Notes under the pieces: model-generated
Database searches by the model: none
Told to the model about the DNA's origin: nothing
The model's input: only the letters and a program-made list of their open reading frames with translations
DNA from: an uncultured Clostridia bacterium
Lineage (GTDB): Bacteria > Bacillota > Clostridia > Peptostreptococcales > Acidaminobacteraceae
Length of the DNA stretch: 25,538 nucleotides
Direction: 5' to 3'
Assembly (NCBI GenBank): GCA_945950065.1
Contig: CAMFGQ010000004.1
Span: 1-25,538, forward strand
Translations under genes and position numbers: made by a program
Shown: positions 23,847-25,538 of the stretch, one piece after another
How the letters are laid out: each line of letters starts with the position of its first letter
Position numbering within the stretch: position 1 is the first letter of the stretch

Positions 23847-24341
23847 TTATTGATGAGAGTATTCTTGATAATAAGTAATGGATTCAATTTCTCTTTCTAC
23901 TCTAATGCCCCAACGTTCGACGACTTCTTTACCGTCTTGGACGCTGGCTTCCCCTTTTTGAAAGAGCGTAACAAGTTCTTCAACTTGATCTCTAAGTGCG
24001 GGGTCTTTTTCAATCATCTCATCTGTTACGAGGGTTCCGTTATAATAGATCCGTCTTGGTGTAGAGTGATCAATGCGATAGTGGCCAATGACATGGCCTT
24101 CTTTGTCTTTTAATGTTTTCTTCCGTAATCTTGAAATGGCTCCAGTGGGAATAGAACGACGGATAGTCGGATCTTGGTAAGCCCTGAAAACATTTTCTTC
24201 TTCTTGGATCCAAGCCTTTACCCAACGTTCTCCTCCTGCTTGTTCTCCTTCTAGATAGGCAAGCAGTTCTTCTTCTGTTCCGAAAAACTCTTCTATTACT
24301 TCCTGATCCTTTTCTCCTGTGGTGATGACAATTTTCTTCAT
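23847..24341 (-). CDS. Uncharacterised 164-residue soluble protein
   Basis: I do not recognise this protein. It has no signal peptide or membrane segment. The N terminus (MKKIVITTG) looks like a first beta strand, and the rest is charged with alternating helix and strand tendency; a middle block has RRSIPTGAISRLRKKTLKDKEG and a YRIDHSTPRRIYYNG segment that could be a small beta sheet. The C terminus repeats E/V/R-rich patterns. The ATG at 24341 is preceded by GGGAGG; the open frame extends 10 codons further upstream but has no matching ribosome binding site there. It is monocistronic, with a good promoter and terminator, so it is very probably a real gene. Confidence 0.75.
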   Translation of the reverse strand: MKKIVITTGEKDQEVIEEFFGTEEELLAYLEGEQAGGERWVKAWIQEEENVFRAYQDPTIRRSIPTGAISRLRKKTLKDKEGHVIGHYRIDHSTPRRIYYNGTLVTDEMIEKDPALRDQVEELVTLFQKGEASVQDGKEVVERWGIRVEREIESITYYQEYSHQ

Positions 24342-24419
24342 TCTACTCCTCCCTTCGTTGAGGGTATGCATTCATTAAATGGTTCCTATGTGGTGTAGTG
24401 GAGTATTGTCTGTACATTA

Positions 24420-24448
24420 AGTATACGTCAGAAGTGAAAAAGAATCAA
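24420..24448 (-). promoter_or_regulatory. Promoter of the 164-residue protein gene
   Basis: On the minus strand TTGATT (24448-24443), a 17-bp spacer and TATACT (24425-24420). The predicted leader is about 70 nt. Confidence 0.75.
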
Positions 24449-24560
24449 CAAAGAGTAATCAAGTATGTGAATAAATAACTACATTTTGCCTAGACTTATC
24501 CACTGTTCACTGAATATTTACCAGCATTGAGGGTAAAGTTTGCTCAAAGGAGGATACACG

Positions 24561-24947
24561 ATGAAGAAGAAACTAATTATCCTACTCACTTTGATTTTAG
24601 TTTTTACCTTGGCAGCATGTGCTCCATCAGAGGAAAAACCTGCAGAGGCTCCACCTCAAGAAACGACTGAAGAAGTTACAGAGGATACACCAAGCGAATC
24701 TAGCGATGACTTGGAAAAGGAGTTTACACTGGAGGAATTAGCTAAATTCAATGGAAAAGATGGTAATAAAGCCTATGTGGCTGTAGATGGATATGTCTAT
24801 GATGTAACGGACGTACCACCTTGGAATGGTGGGGAACACAATGGTTATGAAGCAGGGAAAGATCTTTCAGAAGAAATTAAGACGAAATCTCCTCATGGCC
24901 CAGGTAAGCTAGAAGGTGTTCCTATCGTTGGCAAGTTAGTGGAGTAA
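24561..24947 (+). CDS. Lipoprotein with a cytochrome b5-like heme-binding domain
   Basis: The 128-residue precursor has a lipoprotein signal (hydrophobic 4-17, lipobox LAAC with Cys20), an acidic Pro/Glu/Ser/Thr linker at about 21-50, and a cytochrome b5-like domain at 53-128. In that domain FTLEELAKFNG opens the fold, AYVAVDGYVYDVTD is the core strand pair, and His93 in GGEHNGY and His112 in SPHG are candidate heme ligands. It should be anchored at the outer face of the membrane and carry one heme b. AAAGGAGG precedes the ATG at 24561. The next gene, 4 bp downstream, encodes a multi-His membrane protein, so the two probably work together in electron transfer. Confidence 0.88.
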   Translation: MKKKLIILLTLILVFTLAACAPSEEKPAEAPPQETTEEVTEDTPSESSDDLEKEFTLEELAKFNGKDGNKAYVAVDGYVYDVTDVPPWNGGEHNGYEAGKDLSEEIKTKSPHGPGKLEGVPIVGKLVE

Positions 24948-24951
24948 AGAC

Positions 24952-25344
24952 ATGCCTAGCTACTCATTTTATGGTTGGGCAAGTGCTGCTATTTTGGGAG
25001 TGCTTGTCCTTTCCTTTATTTTGGTTAGACTGAATAAGTACACCATTAAAACGCGAAACAAAGGATTTATGAAGTTTATCCGCTTTTTACGACAACTTCA
25101 TAAGCCCTTGGGAATTTTATTTTTAGTGGTTGCCTTTATTCATGGATTTATGATTCTGGGAAGAATTCGTTTGCACACAGGATGGCTACTCTATGGGAGC
25201 ATCCTTGTAACAGTTGTTACGGGGGGAGCCTTTTATCGTTTGAAGAAGAAAAATCTTTTTATGGTGCATAAACTCTTTGCATTGATTACTGTGGTCTTAT
25301 TCTTACTACATTTCTTTAGACCCTATGCACTGAGTATGTTGTAG
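24952..25344 (+). CDS. Four-helix membrane protein with two HX13H motifs
   Basis: The 130-residue protein has four predicted membrane helices: about 8-26, 50-70, 76-92 and 104-124. Helix 2 has His50 and His64 (HX13H) and helix 4 has His106 and His120 (again HX13H). One pair in each of two helices is how ferric reductases and NADPH oxidases hold two stacked hemes b across the membrane. His75 lies at the outer edge of helix 3. No flavin or NAD domain is present. The gene follows the b5-like lipoprotein by 4 bp, with GGAG inside that gene. It could pass electrons from the membrane or cytoplasm to the external b5 domain. Similarity to characterised proteins is not certain, so the heme claim is inference. 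Confidence 0.8.
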   Translation: MPSYSFYGWASAAILGVLVLSFILVRLNKYTIKTRNKGFMKFIRFLRQLHKPLGILFLVVAFIHGFMILGRIRLHTGWLLYGSILVTVVTGGAFYRLKKKNLFMVHKLFALITVVLFLLHFFRPYALSML

Positions 25345-25428
25345 GATGTGAGGCACCATAAAGACTGTAATAATACGATATATGCCATAGTACTGATACA
25401 ACAAATAAATCTCTTGTTTATTCATAAG

Positions 25429-25475
25429 AGAGCCGACACACCATCAATGGACATTGTGGTGTGTTCGGCTCTTTT
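25429..25475 (+). terminator. Strong terminator after the cytochrome pair
   Basis: The arms 25429-25443 and 25457-25472 (AGAGCCGACACACCA and its complement with one bulged base) form a stem of about 15 bp with a 13-nt loop, followed by TTTT. It lies 85 nt after the stop codon. Confidence 0.75.
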
Positions 25476-25538
25476 ATACTTATATGATAGATTGTAATAT
25501 TAAGTGCAACAGTCCAAAAAGTTAAAACTCATTAGGAA

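Noticed and set aside
25345..25428. Possible small RNA before the last terminator (AATAAA/TTTATT hairpin)
   Set aside because: The stem is AT-only and short; it is more likely the 3' untranslated region of the cytochrome pair.

Overview
The window looks like chromosome of a low-GC Gram-positive anaerobe, most likely a Clostridia-class Firmicute. The reasons are strong AGGAGG-type ribosome binding sites throughout, sigma-A promoters, a CIRCE-controlled clpB, a clostridial-type acyl-CoA dehydrogenase/EtfB/EtfA operon, a cobalamin riboswitch, and DUF2089, YitT and CsoR-family genes. I cannot name a genus. I see no tRNA, rRNA, CRISPR array or transposase, so this is mostly housekeeping and accessory chromosome rather than a mobile island.

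Layout. 171-3046 (minus): a compact operon of PAP2 phosphatase, type-II asparaginase-like protein and a HAD-Nudix fusion. 3120-4468 (plus): two tandem nitroreductases, the first carrying an extra N-terminal domain that resembles GyrI-like ligand-binding domains. 4549-7243: clpB with a sigma-A promoter, a perfect CIRCE operator and a terminator. 7283-7857: PduO-type cobalamin adenosyltransferase. 7884-8675 (minus): short-chain dehydrogenase. 8894-9676: coiled-coil protein with a J-like HPD motif. 9704-10107: a cobalamin riboswitch with its own promoter and terminator, followed by a second structured, apparently non-coding RNA with its own terminator. 10159-11656: YitT membrane protein and YgjP-like metallopeptidase. 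11835-14838: acyl-CoA dehydrogenase, etfB, etfA. 14888-15367: GNAT acetyltransferase. 15393-16083: DUF2089 regulator plus a decayed membrane-protein partner gene. 16192-18920 (minus): a four-module persulfide/disulfide enzyme, a CstR-like repressor and a matching G-tract operator. 18998-20021: TIM-barrel isomerase-like protein and a small membrane protein. 20080-23712 (minus): RND transporter with a large coiled-coil insert. 23847-24448 (minus): an unrecognised 164-residue protein with a clear promoter. 24561-25344: a cytochrome-b5-like lipoprotein and a four-helix membrane protein with two HX13H motifs.

Functional themes. Energy metabolism is represented by the acyl-CoA dehydrogenase/Etf operon and perhaps by the b5/HX13H pair, which could form a small trans-membrane electron path. 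Sulfur stress is handled by the CoA-disulfide reductase-rhodanese-TusA-DsrE fusion under a CstR-like sensor. B12 metabolism appears twice, as adenosyltransferase and as riboswitch. The most unusual item is that the riboswitch has no B12 gene behind it. Between its terminator and the separate promoter of yitT lies only a three-way-junction RNA with CU-rich loops, which suggests a B12-controlled small RNA; this is inference from sequence and hand folding.
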